Shown here: positions 43,947-52,388 of the stretch, piece after piece
How positions within the stretch are numbered: the first letter of the stretch is position 1
Layout: each line of letters opens with the position of its first letter
DNA from: Modestobacter marinus
GTDB lineage: Bacteria > Actinomycetota > Actinomycetes > Mycobacteriales > Geodermatophilaceae
Length of the DNA stretch: 64,000 bases
Reading direction: 5' to 3'
Assembly (NCBI RefSeq): GCF_011758655.1
Contig: NZ_JAAMPA010000001.1
Coordinates: 3,038,001 to 3,102,000, forward strand
Notes under the pieces: generated by a model
What the model saw: the letters and a program-made list of their open reading frames with translations, nothing else
Databases searched by the model: none
Told to the model about the DNA's origin: nothing
Position numbers and translations under genes: made by a program

Positions 43947-44029
43947 CGACCCGGCACCGACAGGTCACGCTTCGAACACACGTGCGATCCGCGGTCGAGC
44001 TCCCCGGGCCGGCCGCGCACACTGACCGG

Positions 44030-44398
44030 GTGGACACCGCACTGCCACCCGGCTGGCCGGACGAGGTCTGGCCGCCCGGCGCCCCGGACTGGGAGCGGAC
44101 CGCGGTCAGCTGGCTGTTCGACCTGGTGCCGCCGGACTACCGGGCGCACGAGGTCCTCCGCCGCTACCCGGTGCTGCTGGCCCGGTTCGCCGGGGACCAC
44201 GTCGCCGCCGGTCTGGAGGCGGCCCGGGCCGGCTGGCGCACCGTGCGGGTGGAGCTCGCCGACCAGCTGCCGCCGGAGGCGATGGAGGCGGCGATCAGCG
44301 CCTACGAGCGGGAGGGAGCCCGGCTCACCCGGGCCGCCCGCGGGGTCGAGGTGGTCGCCGGGGCACTGCGCGGCGAGCGCTGGGTGCCCCGGCTCTAG
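44030..44398 (+). CDS. Conserved hypothetical protein (122 residues)
   Basis: The frame from GTG 44030 encodes a soluble, helix-rich protein with Trp-rich start ([20 protein letters not shown]) and segment [20 protein letters not shown]. Similar short proteins lie upstream of dxs in other actinobacteria, but I know no function. No transmembrane segment or metal motif is seen. There is no good ribosome-binding site, so a leaderless transcript is likely. It ends about 100 bases before dxs and may share regulation. Confidence 0.7.
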   Translation: MDTALPPGWPDEVWPPGAPDWERTAVSWLFDLVPPDYRAHEVLRRYPVLLARFAGDHVAAGLEAARAGWRTVRVELADQLPPEAMEAAISAYEREGARLTRAARGVEVVAGALRGERWVPRL

Positions 44399-44499
44399 GG
44401 CCGCGGCCCACCGGGCACGGTGCCGGTTCGCAGCTACAGTGGGGTCCCACCGGTTGCGCCCCACCGGGCGCGCCGACGTCGAGAGGACCCTGCCCCGTC

Positions 44500-46419
44500 G
44501 TGTCGTTGCTCAGCTCGTTGACCGGGCCCGCCGACCTCCGGGCACTGCGCCCCGACCAGCTCCCGGCGCTGGCCGGTGAGATCCGGGACGCGCTGGTGGC
44601 AGCGGTCGCCAAGACCGGTGGCCACCTGGGCCCGAACCTCGGTGCGGTCGAGCTGACGATCGCCGTCCACCGGGTGTTCGAGTCCCCGCGCGAGCCGATC
44701 ATCTTCGACACCGGGCACCAGGCCTACGTGCACAAGCTGCTCACCGGCCGGCTCGACGGCTTCGCCCAGCTCCGCCAGCGCGACGGCCTGTCCGGGTACC
44801 CGAGCCGGGCCGAGAGCGAGCACGACTGGGTGGAGAACAGCCACGCCTCGACGTCGCTGTCCTACGCCGACGGACTGGCCAAGGCCTTCGCCGTGCGCGG
44901 CGACGTCCGCCCCGTGGTCGCGGTGATCGGCGACGGTGCGCTCACCGGCGGCATGGCCTGGGAGGCGCTGAACAACATCGCCGCCGCGCAGGACCGCCCG
45001 GTCGTCATCGTGGTCAACGACAACGGCCGCTCCTACTCCCCGACGATCGGTGGGGTGGCCGACGCGCTGGCCACCCTCCGGCTGCGCCCCGGCTACGAGG
45101 AGGCGCTGGCCGCCGTCCGGCAGGCCCTGCACCGCGCGCCCGTCGTCGGCACGAAGCTCTACGACGCCCTGCACGCGATCAAGAAGGGGCTCAAGGACGT
45201 GCTCGCCCCGCAGGGCATGTTCGAGGACCTCGGCATGAAGTACGTCGGCCCGGTCGACGGCCACGACGTGGAGATGATGGAGTCCGCGCTGCGCCGGGCC
45301 CGCTCCTTCGGCGGGCCGGTGATCGTGCACGCCGTCACCACCAAGGGCTTCGGCTACCCGCCGGCGGAGACCGACACCATCGACGCCTGGCACTCCACCG
45401 GTGTCTTCGAGCCCGACAGCGGGCTCTCCTCGGCCGCCAAGGGCCCGGAGTGGACCGACGTCTTCGCCGACGAGCTGGTCCGGATCGGCACCGAGCGCTC
45501 CGACGTCGTGGCGATCACCGCGGCGATGCTGCACCCCACCGGGCTCGCGCCCTTCGCCGAACGGTTCCCGGAGCGCACCTACGACGTCGGCATCGCCGAG
45601 CAGCACGCGCTGACCTCGGCCGCCGGGCTCGCCATGGGCGGCCTGCACCCCGTCGTCGCCATCTACTCCACGTTCCTCAACCGCGCCTTCGACCAGCTCC
45701 TGATGGACGTCGCGCTGCACGGCCAGCCGATCACCCTGGTGCTCGACCGGGCCGGCGTGACCGGGTCCGACGGCGCCTCGCACAACGGCATGTGGGACAT
45801 GTCGATCTGCTCGATCGTCCCCGGGCTGCAGCTGGCCGCCCCGCGGGACGAGGCGACGATGCGCGAGGCGCTCCGCGAGTCGGTGCAGGTCTCCGACGGT
45901 CCCACCGTCGTCCGCTTCCCGAAGGGCGCGCTGCCGCCGGAGGTGCCGGCGCTCGAGCGGCGCGGGCGGGTCGACGTGCTGCGTCGCGGTGCGGCCCCCG
46001 AGGTGCTGCTGGTCGCCGTCGGCTCGCTGGTGCCGATGTGCCTGGCGGTCGCCGAGCGCGCCGCCGACCACGGCATCGAGGTCACCGTCGTCGACCCGCG
46101 CTGGGTGATGCCGGTCGCCGACGAGCTGGTCGCGCTGGCCGGGGAGCACCGGCTGGTGGTCACCGTCGAGGACGGCGGCCGGGCCGGCGGCGTCGGCACG
46201 CTCCTGTCCCAGGCGCTGCAGGACGCCGACGTCGACGTGCCGGTGCGCACGCTCGGCCTGCCGCAGCAGTTCTTCGAGCACGGCAGCCGCGGTCAGGTGC
46301 TGGCCGACGCCGGCCTCACCGAGCAGGACGTCGCCCGCCGGATCGTGGAGTGGGCGGCCCGCGTCGCCGACCGCAACTCCGCCTCGACCGAGCCCGCCGA
46401 GGTCGAGGGCCAGCAGTAG
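44500..46419 (+). CDS. dxs: 1-deoxy-D-xylulose-5-phosphate synthase
   Basis: The 639-residue thiamine-diphosphate enzyme joins pyruvate and glyceraldehyde 3-phosphate in the first step of the MEP isoprenoid pathway. [16 protein letters not shown] with the catalytic-pocket His, [16 protein letters not shown] (ThDP/Mg motif, about 144-159), and the transketolase pyrimidine-domain [15 protein letters not shown] are present and full length. GTG 44500 follows GAGAGGACCC. It is followed by a palindromic element and then a thiamine-binding MTH1187-like gene. An upstream TACAGT (44435-44440) could be part of its promoter. Confidence 0.97.
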   Translation: MSLLSSLTGPADLRALRPDQLPALAGEIRDALVAAVAKTGGHLGPNLGAVELTIAVHRVFESPREPIIFDTGHQAYVHKLLTGRLDGFAQLRQRDGLSGYPSRAESEHDWVENSHASTSLSYADGLAKAFAVRGDVRPVVAVIGDGALTGGMAWEALNNIAAAQDRPVVIVVNDNGRSYSPTIGGVADALATLRLRPGYEEALAAVRQALHRAPVVGTKLYDALHAIKKGLKDVLAPQGMFEDLGMKYVGPVDGHDVEMMESALRRARSFGGPVIVHAVTTKGFGYPPAETDTIDAWHSTGVFEPDSGLSSAAKGPEWTDVFADELVRIGTERSDVVAITAAMLHPTGLAPFAERFPERTYDVGIAEQHALTSAAGLAMGGLHPVVAIYSTFLNRAFDQLLMDVALHGQPITLVLDRAGVTGSDGASHNGMWDMSICSIVPGLQLAAPRDEATMREALRESVQVSDGPTVVRFPKGALPPEVPALERRGRVDVLRRGAAPEVLLVAVGSLVPMCLAVAERAADHGIEVTVVDPRWVMPVADELVALAGEHRLVVTVEDGGRAGGVGTLLSQALQDADVDVPVRTLGLPQQFFEHGSRGQVLADAGLTEQDVARRIVEWAARVADRNSASTEPAEVEGQQ

Positions 46420-46476
46420 AAGGACCCCGTGCCCCCCACCACTCGCACGCTCGCGGCGGGCCCCTGCACGCGGGCC
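46420..46476 (+). repeat. Dispersed palindromic element, copy C (type I), after dxs
   Basis: It begins one base after the dxs stop. The element shares GCTCGCGGCGGGCCCCTGC with copies A and B; the outer stem CCCCGTGC/GCACGCGGG has one mismatch. The next gene starts only 12 bases later, so it is between two same-strand genes. Confidence 0.8.
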
Positions 46477-46487
46477 GGAGGAGAGCC

Positions 46488-46769
46488 ATGATCATCGCCG
46501 AGATCCAGGTCGCGCCGTCCCCGCCCGGCACCCCGGAGGACCCGCACGCCTTCGTCGAGGCGGCGATCGCGGTCATCAAGGCCTCCGGGCTGCGGTCGGA
46601 GGTCGGGGCGCTGGGCACCACGCTCGAGGGCGACGCCGACACGGTGTGGGCGACCCTGCGGGCCGCGCACGAGGCGATGATCGCGGCCGGCGCGAACGCC
46701 GGGATCTCGCACGTGAAGATCGCCTCGGTCGACCGGACGATGGACTCGCTGACCCACAAGTTCCGCTGA
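46488..46769 (+). CDS. MTH1187/YkoF-like thiamine-binding protein
   Basis: The 93-residue protein is a ferredoxin-like fold of the MTH1187 (DUF77) family, with typical opening MIIAEIQVAPSPPGT and segment YALGTTLEG-like GALGTTLEGDADTVW. Members bind thiamine or its HMP moiety and may buffer or deliver thiamine. It follows the ThDP-dependent dxs on the same strand, which fits. The ATG has GGAGGAGAGCC upstream. A perfect hairpin 41 bases downstream ends the transcript. Confidence 0.85.
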   Translation: MIIAEIQVAPSPPGTPEDPHAFVEAAIAVIKASGLRSEVGALGTTLEGDADTVWATLRAAHEAMIAAGANAGISHVKIASVDRTMDSLTHKFR

Positions 46770-46810
46770 GGCCGCGGCGCGTCGCGCGCCCCGTCCCACC
46801 GCAGCAGAGG

Positions 46811-46846
46811 CTGTCCCCCTGCACCAACGCTGGTGCAGGGGGACAG
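46811..46846. terminator. Perfect 16-bp stem terminator between converging transcripts
   Basis: CTGTCCCCCTGCACCA (46811-46826) pairs fully with TGGTGCAGGGGGACAG (46831-46846) around ACGC. The hairpin is followed by TCCTTGATC on the plus strand. It serves the thiamine-binding gene and the converging fad operon. Confidence 0.9.
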
Positions 46847-46850
46847 TCCT

Positions 46851-46869
46851 TGATCAGGTCACCTGATCA
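46851..46869. repeat. Perfect inverted repeat TGATCAGGT/ACCTGATCA
   Basis: Nine-base arms around a single C lie right after the terminator and 16 bases from the end of the fad gene. It may be an accessory terminator stem or a protein site; AT content is high for this genome. Confidence 0.6.
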
Positions 46870-46885
46870 ACGCTGAGGGCATTCG

Positions 46886-48964
46886 TCAGGCGGGGAGCGA
46901 GGCCACCCCGCGGGGGAGGAACCGCTGACCGGTGACCGCCTCCGACACCCCGGCGCGGTCGAGGTAGGCGGAGATGCCGCCCAGCCAGAACGGCCAGCCG
47001 GCGCCCAGCAGCATCGCCAGGTCGACGTCCTGCACCGCCTGGACGACGCCCTCGTCCAGCATCAGCCCGATCTCCTCGGCCAGCGCGCGTTCGGCGCGCG
47101 ACCGCAGCTCCTCGGCGGTCAGCGGGGAGTCGCCGCTGTCGATGCCGGCCAGCTCCGGGTCGATCAGGCCGGGCTCGGCGAACACCGACGTCTTGCCCAG
47201 CTCGACCATCCGGCGCAGGCCGACGCCGACGCCGAACCGGTCGGGGAACGCCTCGTGCATCCGCTCGGCCACGTGCAGCGCCACCGGCGGGCCGACCAGC
47301 GTGAGCAGCTCGAACGGCGTCATCGGCAGCCCCAGCGGCTCCAGCGCCGTCTCCGCCACGGCGACCGGCGTGCCGGCGTCCACGGCGGCGGTGACCTCGC
47401 CGAGGAACCGGGTGAGCAGCCGGTTGACCACGAACGCCGGGGCGTCGGCGACCAGCACGCAGGACTTGCCCAGTGCCTTGCCGACGGCGAACGCGGTGGC
47501 CAGCGTCGCGTCGTCGGTGCGCTCGGCGCGCACCACCTCCAGCAGCGGCAGGACGGCGACCGGGTTGAAGAAGTGCAGGCCGACCACCCGCTCCGGGTGC
47601 TGCAGCTGCGACGCCATCTCGGTCACCGACAGCGCCGAGGTGTTGGTGGCCAGCACGCACTCGGCCGAGACGACCGCCTCGACCTCGGCGAACACCTGCT
47701 GCTTGACGCCCATCTCCTCGAACACCGCCTCGATGACCAGGTCGGCGTCGGCGAAGGCGGACTTGTCCAGCGAGCCGGTGACCAGGCCCCTCAGCCGGTT
47801 GAGCGCGTCGGGGGAGAGCCGGCCGCGCCCGGCCAGCTTCTCCAGCTCGCCGTGCACGTAGCCCACGCCCTTGTCCACGCGCGCCTGGTCGACGTCGGTG
47901 AGCACGACGGGCACCTCGAGCCGCCGCACGAACAGCAGCGCCAGCTGGGAGGCCATCAGCCCGGCGCCCACGACGCCGACCTTGGTCACCTTCCGGGCCA
48001 GCTCCCGGTCCGGCGCACCGGCGGGGCGCTTGGCCCGCCGGTTGACCAGGTCGAAGGCGTACAGGCCGGCCCGCAGCTCGTCGCTCATCAGCAGGTCCGT
48101 GAGGGCGTCGTCCTCGGCCGCCGTCCCGGCCGTGAAGCCGGCGTCGCCGGCCCGGGCCAGGTCGAGCAGCTCGACCGCGCGCAGCGCGCCGGGGGAGGCG
48201 TTGCGGGTGCGGGCGGCGACGACCTGCCGCGCCCGGGCGATGGCGTCGTCCCAGGCCGACCGGTCGACCTCGGGACGGCGGACGGTCACCTCGCCGGAGA
48301 GCACCCCGGCCGCCCACTCCAGCGAGCGCTCCAGGAAGTCCGCCGGCTCGAACACCGCATCGGCGATGCCCAGCTCAGCGGCCCGCGGCGCCGGGGTGAC
48401 CTTGTTCTGCGCCAGCGCGTTCTCCACGATCACCGAGACCGCGGCGTCGATGCCGATCAGCTCCGGCAGCAGCTGGGTGCCGCCCCAGCCGGGCACCAGG
48501 CCGAGGAAGACCTCGGGGAAGGCGACGACGGCGGTGCTGGCGATCGTGCGGTGGTGGCAGTGCAGCGCCAGCTCCAGGCCCCCACCGAGCGCCGCGCCGT
48601 TGACGAACGCGAACGTCGGGATCGTCGACTCCTTGAGCCGGCGGAACACCCGGTGCCCGGTCTCGGCGATCTCCCGGGCGTCGGCAGCCGAGGTGATCGA
48701 CGGGACGCCGGAGAGGTCCGCGCCCACGGCGAAGATGAACGGCTTGCCGGTGACGGCGATGGCCGCCGGGGCGGGGGAGTGGGCGGCGACCTCGTCCAGG
48801 GCGGCGTCCAGCGAGGCGAGCCCGCCGGGTCCGAAGGTGGACGGGCGGGTGTGGTCGTGCCGGTTGTCCAGGGTGATCAGCGCGACCTCCCCGGCGATGC
48901 GAGGCACCCGCAGGAAGCGGACCTTGGCCTCGGTCACGACCTCGTCGGCGAAGACGGCGCTCAC
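46886..48964 (-). CDS. Fatty-acid oxidation multifunctional protein (enoyl-CoA hydratase/3-hydroxyacyl-CoA dehydrogenase)
   Basis: The 692-residue FadB/FadJ-like protein has an N-terminal crotonase domain (AALGGGLELALHCHHRT with catalytic Glu; EVFLGLVPGWGGTQLLP). A NAD-binding 3-hydroxyacyl-CoA dehydrogenase domain follows (VGVVGAGLMASQLALLF), with the signature VGLHFFNPVAVLP and a C-terminal helical domain. It catalyses the hydration and oxidation steps of beta-oxidation. GTG 48964 overlaps the thiolase stop by four bases, so the two subunits are translationally coupled. A longer frame upstream (to 49897) runs into thiolase and is not used. Confidence 0.94.
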   Translation of the reverse strand: MSAVFADEVVTEAKVRFLRVPRIAGEVALITLDNRHDHTRPSTFGPGGLASLDAALDEVAAHSPAPAAIAVTGKPFIFAVGADLSGVPSITSAADAREIAETGHRVFRRLKESTIPTFAFVNGAALGGGLELALHCHHRTIASTAVVAFPEVFLGLVPGWGGTQLLPELIGIDAAVSVIVENALAQNKVTPAPRAAELGIADAVFEPADFLERSLEWAAGVLSGEVTVRRPEVDRSAWDDAIARARQVVAARTRNASPGALRAVELLDLARAGDAGFTAGTAAEDDALTDLLMSDELRAGLYAFDLVNRRAKRPAGAPDRELARKVTKVGVVGAGLMASQLALLFVRRLEVPVVLTDVDQARVDKGVGYVHGELEKLAGRGRLSPDALNRLRGLVTGSLDKSAFADADLVIEAVFEEMGVKQQVFAEVEAVVSAECVLATNTSALSVTEMASQLQHPERVVGLHFFNPVAVLPLLEVVRAERTDDATLATAFAVGKALGKSCVLVADAPAFVVNRLLTRFLGEVTAAVDAGTPVAVAETALEPLGLPMTPFELLTLVGPPVALHVAERMHEAFPDRFGVGVGLRRMVELGKTSVFAEPGLIDPELAGIDSGDSPLTAEELRSRAERALAEEIGLMLDEGVVQAVQDVDLAMLLGAGWPFWLGGISAYLDRAGVSEAVTGQRFLPRGVASLPA

Positions 48965-50199
48965 TGCTGTGCTCCCTCGGTGCGTGCTCCCGACCAGTGC
49001 GGGTTCTCCCAGATGACGGTGCCGCCCATGCCGATGCCGATGCACATGGCGGTGAGGCCGTAGCGGACGTCGGGCCGCTCGGCGAACTGCCGGGACAGCT
49101 GGGTCATCAGCCGCACGCCGGAGGAGGCCAGCGGGTGGCCCACGGCGATCGCGCCGCCCCACGGGTTGACCCGCTCGTCGTCGTCGGCGATGCCGAAGTG
49201 GTCCAGGAAGGTGAGCACCTGGACGGCGAAGGCCTCGTTCAGCTCGAACAGGCCGATGTCGGAGATCGACAGCCCGGTGCGGGCCAGCGCCTTCTCCGTC
49301 GACGGGATCGGCCCGACCCCCATGACCTCGGGCTCGACCCCGGCGAAACCGAAGCCGACCAGCCGCATGCCGACGTCGAGCCCCAGTTCCTCGGCGACCT
49401 CCTCGGCCGCGAGCAGGCACCCGGTGGCGCCGTCGTTCAGCCCGGCGGCGTTGCCGGCGGTGACGTGGCCGTGCGGGCGGAACGGCGTCTTCAGCCCGGA
49501 CAGGCCCTCGAGGGTGGTGTTCGGCCGCGGCGGTTCGTCGACCGTGGCCAGGCCCCAGCCGGCCTCGGCGGAGCGGGTCGCCACCGGCACCAGCTCCGGT
49601 CCGATCCTGCCCGCGGCCACGGCCGCGGCGTACTTCTGCTGGCTGGCCAGCGCGAAGGCATCGGCGCGGGCCTTCGTCAGGTGCGGGAACCGGTCGTGCA
49701 GGTTCTCCGCGGTCGAGCCCATGACCAACGCGGAGCCGTCGACGATCTTCTCGCTGACGAACCGCGGGTTCGGGTCGACCCCCTCGCCCATCGGGTGGTG
49801 CCCCATGTGCTCGACACCGCCGGCGATGGCCACGTCGTAGGCGCCGAAGGCGATGCCGCTGGCGGTGGTGGTCACCGCGGTCATCGCGCCGGCGCACATC
49901 CGGTCGACGGCGTAGCCGGGCACGCTCTTCGGCAGCCCGGCCAGCAGCGCGGCGGTGCGCCCGATGGTCAGGCCCTGGTCGCCGATCTGGGTGGTGGCGG
50001 CGATGGCCACCTCGTCGACCCGCTCGGCCGGCAGCGACGGGTTGCGGCGCAGCAGCTCGCGGATGCAGCGCACGACCAGGTCGTCGGCGCGGGTCTCGGC
50101 GTAGATGCCCGAGGGCCCTGCCTTGCCGAAGGGGGTGCGGACGCCGTCGACGAAGACGACCTCACGCAACCGGCGTGGCAACCGCTCTCCAGATGACAC
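48961..50199 (-). CDS. Acetyl-CoA C-acyltransferase (thiolase, FadA-like)
   Basis: The 412-residue thiolase completes beta-oxidation. The nucleophilic Cys is in DRMCAGAMTAV (about 96), the His in AVGHPLASSGVR and the second Cys in AMCIGIGMGGTVIWE near the C terminus; start and end match FadA. GTG 50199 has CGGAGGTCC upstream and replaces an artificial longer frame from 50280. It is the first gene of the fadA-fadB operon. About 52 bases upstream lies a perfect GTTACC-N4-GGTAAC palindrome, probably the operator of a TetR- or GntR-type fatty-acid regulator. Confidence 0.94.
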   Translation of the reverse strand: MSSGERLPRRLREVVFVDGVRTPFGKAGPSGIYAETRADDLVVRCIRELLRRNPSLPAERVDEVAIAATTQIGDQGLTIGRTAALLAGLPKSVPGYAVDRMCAGAMTAVTTTASGIAFGAYDVAIAGGVEHMGHHPMGEGVDPNPRFVSEKIVDGSALVMGSTAENLHDRFPHLTKARADAFALASQQKYAAAVAAGRIGPELVPVATRSAEAGWGLATVDEPPRPNTTLEGLSGLKTPFRPHGHVTAGNAAGLNDGATGCLLAAEEVAEELGLDVGMRLVGFGFAGVEPEVMGVGPIPSTEKALARTGLSISDIGLFELNEAFAVQVLTFLDHFGIADDDERVNPWGGAIAVGHPLASSGVRLMTQLSRQFAERPDVRYGLTAMCIGIGMGGTVIWENPHWSGARTEGAQQ

Positions 50200-50250
50200 A
50201 GGACCTCCGCGATGAGCTCGGTGCCGCCCCGGCCAGGGCGGCGTCCCGAA

Positions 50251-50266
50251 GTTACCCGCTGGTAAC
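50251..50266. promoter_or_regulatory. Palindrome ahead of fadA-type operon
   Basis: GTTACC (50251-50256) and GGTAAC (50261-50266) are perfect inverted arms 4 bases apart, 52 bases before the thiolase start. The TACC-N4-GGTA form is a common repressor-site shape in lipid-catabolism operons of actinobacteria; the regulator is not in the window. Confidence 0.6.
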
Positions 50267-50327
50267 CGCGGGCTCCACACCCACGGGGGTGACCGGCGGG
50301 TTCCGGATCACGGTCCGGCAACAGAGC

Positions 50328-50337
50328 GCACATGTGC
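50328..50337. promoter_or_regulatory. Ten-base palindrome GCACATGTGC upstream of xylF
   Basis: A perfect dyad 77 bases before the xylF start, possibly a LacI- or ROK-type sugar-regulator site. Short palindromes occur by chance, so this is tentative. Confidence 0.35.
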
Positions 50338-50413
50338 TTGCGGTCACACCCGGAGGCGGACACGATCCCTTCCGGAAATCTCCCGGATCCAACGACGGAA
50401 CGGCAGGTCGAAC

Positions 50414-51502
50414 ATGGCGCGACAGCGCACCCTGATGACTGCTCTCGCAGCCTCGCTCGTCTTCTCGATGGCCGCCTGCGGCGGCGACGACTCCGGCGGT
50501 GGTGGCGGCGACGCCGGCGGCGGCGAGGCCGCCGGCAAGGTGGGGGTGATCCTCCCCGACACCGCGTCCTCGGCCCGCTGGGAGAGCGCCGACCGCCCGC
50601 TGCTCGAGGCCGCCTTCGAGGAGGCCGGTGTCGACTACGACATCCAGAACGCCCAGGGCGATGCCCAGCAGATGGCGACGATCGCCGAGCAGATGATCAC
50701 CGGCGGGGCGACGGTCCTGGCGATCACCAACCTGGACTCCGCCTCCGGCGCCGCCATCCAGCGGCAGGCCGAGCAGCAGGGCGTGCAGACGATCGACTAC
50801 GACCGGCTGACCCTCGGTGGGGAGTCCGACTACTACGTCTCCTTCGACAACACCGAGGTCGGTCGCCTCCAGGGCGAGGGCCTGGCCCAGTGCCTGGGCG
50901 ACCAGCCGGCCAACATCGCCTTCCTCAACGGCTCGCCGGACGACAACAACGCCACGCTGTTCTCCGAGGGCGCCCACGAGGTGCTGGACCCGATGACCCA
51001 GTACACCCAGGTCGCCGAGCAGGCCGTCCCCGAGTGGGACAACCAGCAGGCCGCGACGATCTTCGAGCAGATGTACACCCAGGCCGGGGGCGACATCCAG
51101 GGCGTGCTGGCCGCCAACGACGGGCTGGCCAACGCGGTCATCTCCATCCTGGGCCGCAACAACGTGGCCGGCACCGTGCCGGTGACCGGGCAGGACGCCA
51201 CCACCGAGGGCCTGCAGAACATCCTGGCCGGCAACCAGTGCATGACCGTCTACAAGCCGATCGCCGACGAGGCCAACGCGCTGGCCGACCTCGCGGTGGC
51301 CCTGGTCAACGGCGAGACGCCGGAGGTCGACGGCGAGGTGGAGGACACCGAGGGCGGTCGCACCGTCCCGGCCGTGCTGCTGGACCCGGTCTCGGTCTTC
51401 CGCGACAACGTCAAGCAGGTCGTCGACGACGGCTTCGTCGAGGCCGCGGACCTGTGCACCGGTGAGTACGCCGCCGCCTGCACCGAGCTCGGCATCCAGT
51501 AG
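50414..51502 (+). CDS. xylF: Sugar ABC transporter substrate-binding lipoprotein (xylose type)
   Basis: The 362-residue protein has a signal with lipobox (SMAAC, Cys22) followed by a Gly/Asp-rich linker. A periplasmic-binding-protein-1 fold similar to D-xylose-binding XylF follows: VGVILPDTASSARWESADRP and TIDYDRLTLGGESDYYVSFD are characteristic. It captures a pentose outside the membrane. ATG 50414 has CAGGTCGAAC upstream. It is first in the operon xylF-xylG-xylH, with a strong stem-loop after it that probably raises its transcript level over the membrane parts. Confidence 0.9.
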   Translation: MARQRTLMTALAASLVFSMAACGGDDSGGGGGDAGGGEAAGKVGVILPDTASSARWESADRPLLEAAFEEAGVDYDIQNAQGDAQQMATIAEQMITGGATVLAITNLDSASGAAIQRQAEQQGVQTIDYDRLTLGGESDYYVSFDNTEVGRLQGEGLAQCLGDQPANIAFLNGSPDDNNATLFSEGAHEVLDPMTQYTQVAEQAVPEWDNQQAATIFEQMYTQAGGDIQGVLAANDGLANAVISILGRNNVAGTVPVTGQDATTEGLQNILAGNQCMTVYKPIADEANALADLAVALVNGETPEVDGEVEDTEGGRTVPAVLLDPVSVFRDNVKQVVDDGFVEAADLCTGEYAAACTELGIQ

Positions 51503-51510
51503 TTCACCGT

Positions 51511-51546
51511 CAGCAGGGGCGTCCTCTCCGGGGGACGCCCCTGCTG
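51511..51546 (+). terminator. Intercistronic stem-loop between xylF and xylG (partial terminator or RNA stabiliser)
   Basis: Fourteen-base perfect arms CAGCAGGGGCGTCC (51511-51524) and GGACGCCCCTGCTG (51533-51546) with an eight-base loop begin nine bases after the xylF stop. The xylG ribosome-binding site lies about 15 bases downstream. Confidence 0.8.
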
Positions 51547-51572
51547 GCCTGTCCAGGCAGGAAGGGACCCAC

Positions 51573-52379
51573 GTGTCCGCTCCAGAGCGCGATCGCGACA
51601 CCACCGCAGTCGACCGGCCCACCCTCGAACTGCGCGGCGTGACCAAGAGCTTCGGCGCCGTCCGCGTGTTGCACGGCGTCCACCTCCAGGTCTACCCCGG
51701 GAAGGTCACCGCGCTGGTCGGTGACAACGGGGCGGGCAAGAGCACCCTGATCAAGGGCATCGCCGGCATCCACCCGTTCGACTCCGGCGAGGTGGAGTTC
51801 GAGGGGGAGCAGGTGAACCTGCACAGCCCCCGGGACGCCGCCCGGCTGGGGATCGAGGTCGTCTACCAGGACCTCGCGCTCGCCGACAACCTCGACGTCG
51901 TGCAGAACATGTTCCTGGGCCGGGAGCGCAAGCGCGGGATGGTGCTCGACGAGCAGTCGATGGAGCAGGCCGCGCGGGAGACCCTCGGCAAGCTGTCGGT
52001 CCGCACGCTGAAGTCCGTCCGGCAGCTGGTGTCCAGCCTCTCCGGTGGGCAGCGGCAGACGGTCGCCATCGCCAAGGCGGTGCTGTGGGAGTCCAAGCTC
52101 GTCATCCTCGACGAGCCGACCGCCGCGCTCGGGGTCGCCCAGACCCGCCAGGTGCTCGACCTGGTCCGCCGGCTGGCGGACGCCGGGCACGCCGTCGTCT
52201 TCATCACCCACAACATGGTCGACGTCTTCGAGGTCGCCGACCGGGTCGCGGCGCTGTACCTGGGGCGGGTGGCCGCCGACGTCCCGATCGACCAGGTCGA
52301 CCGGACCCAGGTGATCGAGCTCATCACCTCCGGCCGTTCCGGTGACCTGGGCCTCTCGGCCGAAGACCTCGAGGACTGA
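51573..52379 (+). CDS. xylG: Sugar ABC transporter ATP-binding protein (single domain)
   Basis: The 268-residue ATPase has Walker A GDNGAGKST, Q-loop VVYQDLALADNLDVVQN, signature LSGGQRQ, Walker B VILDEPTAAL and the switch His in ITHNM. It has only one nucleotide-binding domain, whereas E. coli XylG and RbsA have two, so it must dimerise; this is common in actinobacterial sugar transporters of the FrcA type. GTG 51573 follows GGAAGGGACC. It is ten bases upstream of the permease gene. Confidence 0.92.
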   Translation: MSAPERDRDTTAVDRPTLELRGVTKSFGAVRVLHGVHLQVYPGKVTALVGDNGAGKSTLIKGIAGIHPFDSGEVEFEGEQVNLHSPRDAARLGIEVVYQDLALADNLDVVQNMFLGRERKRGMVLDEQSMEQAARETLGKLSVRTLKSVRQLVSSLSGGQRQTVAIAKAVLWESKLVILDEPTAALGVAQTRQVLDLVRRLADAGHAVVFITHNMVDVFEVADRVAALYLGRVAADVPIDQVDRTQVIELITSGRSGDLGLSAEDLED

Positions 52380-52388
52380 GAGGACGTC

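Noticed and set aside
48965-49897. N-terminal extension of the FadB-like frame through the thiolase gene
   Set aside because: The GTG at 48964 overlapping the thiolase stop matches the family start; the extension is out-of-frame thiolase sequence.
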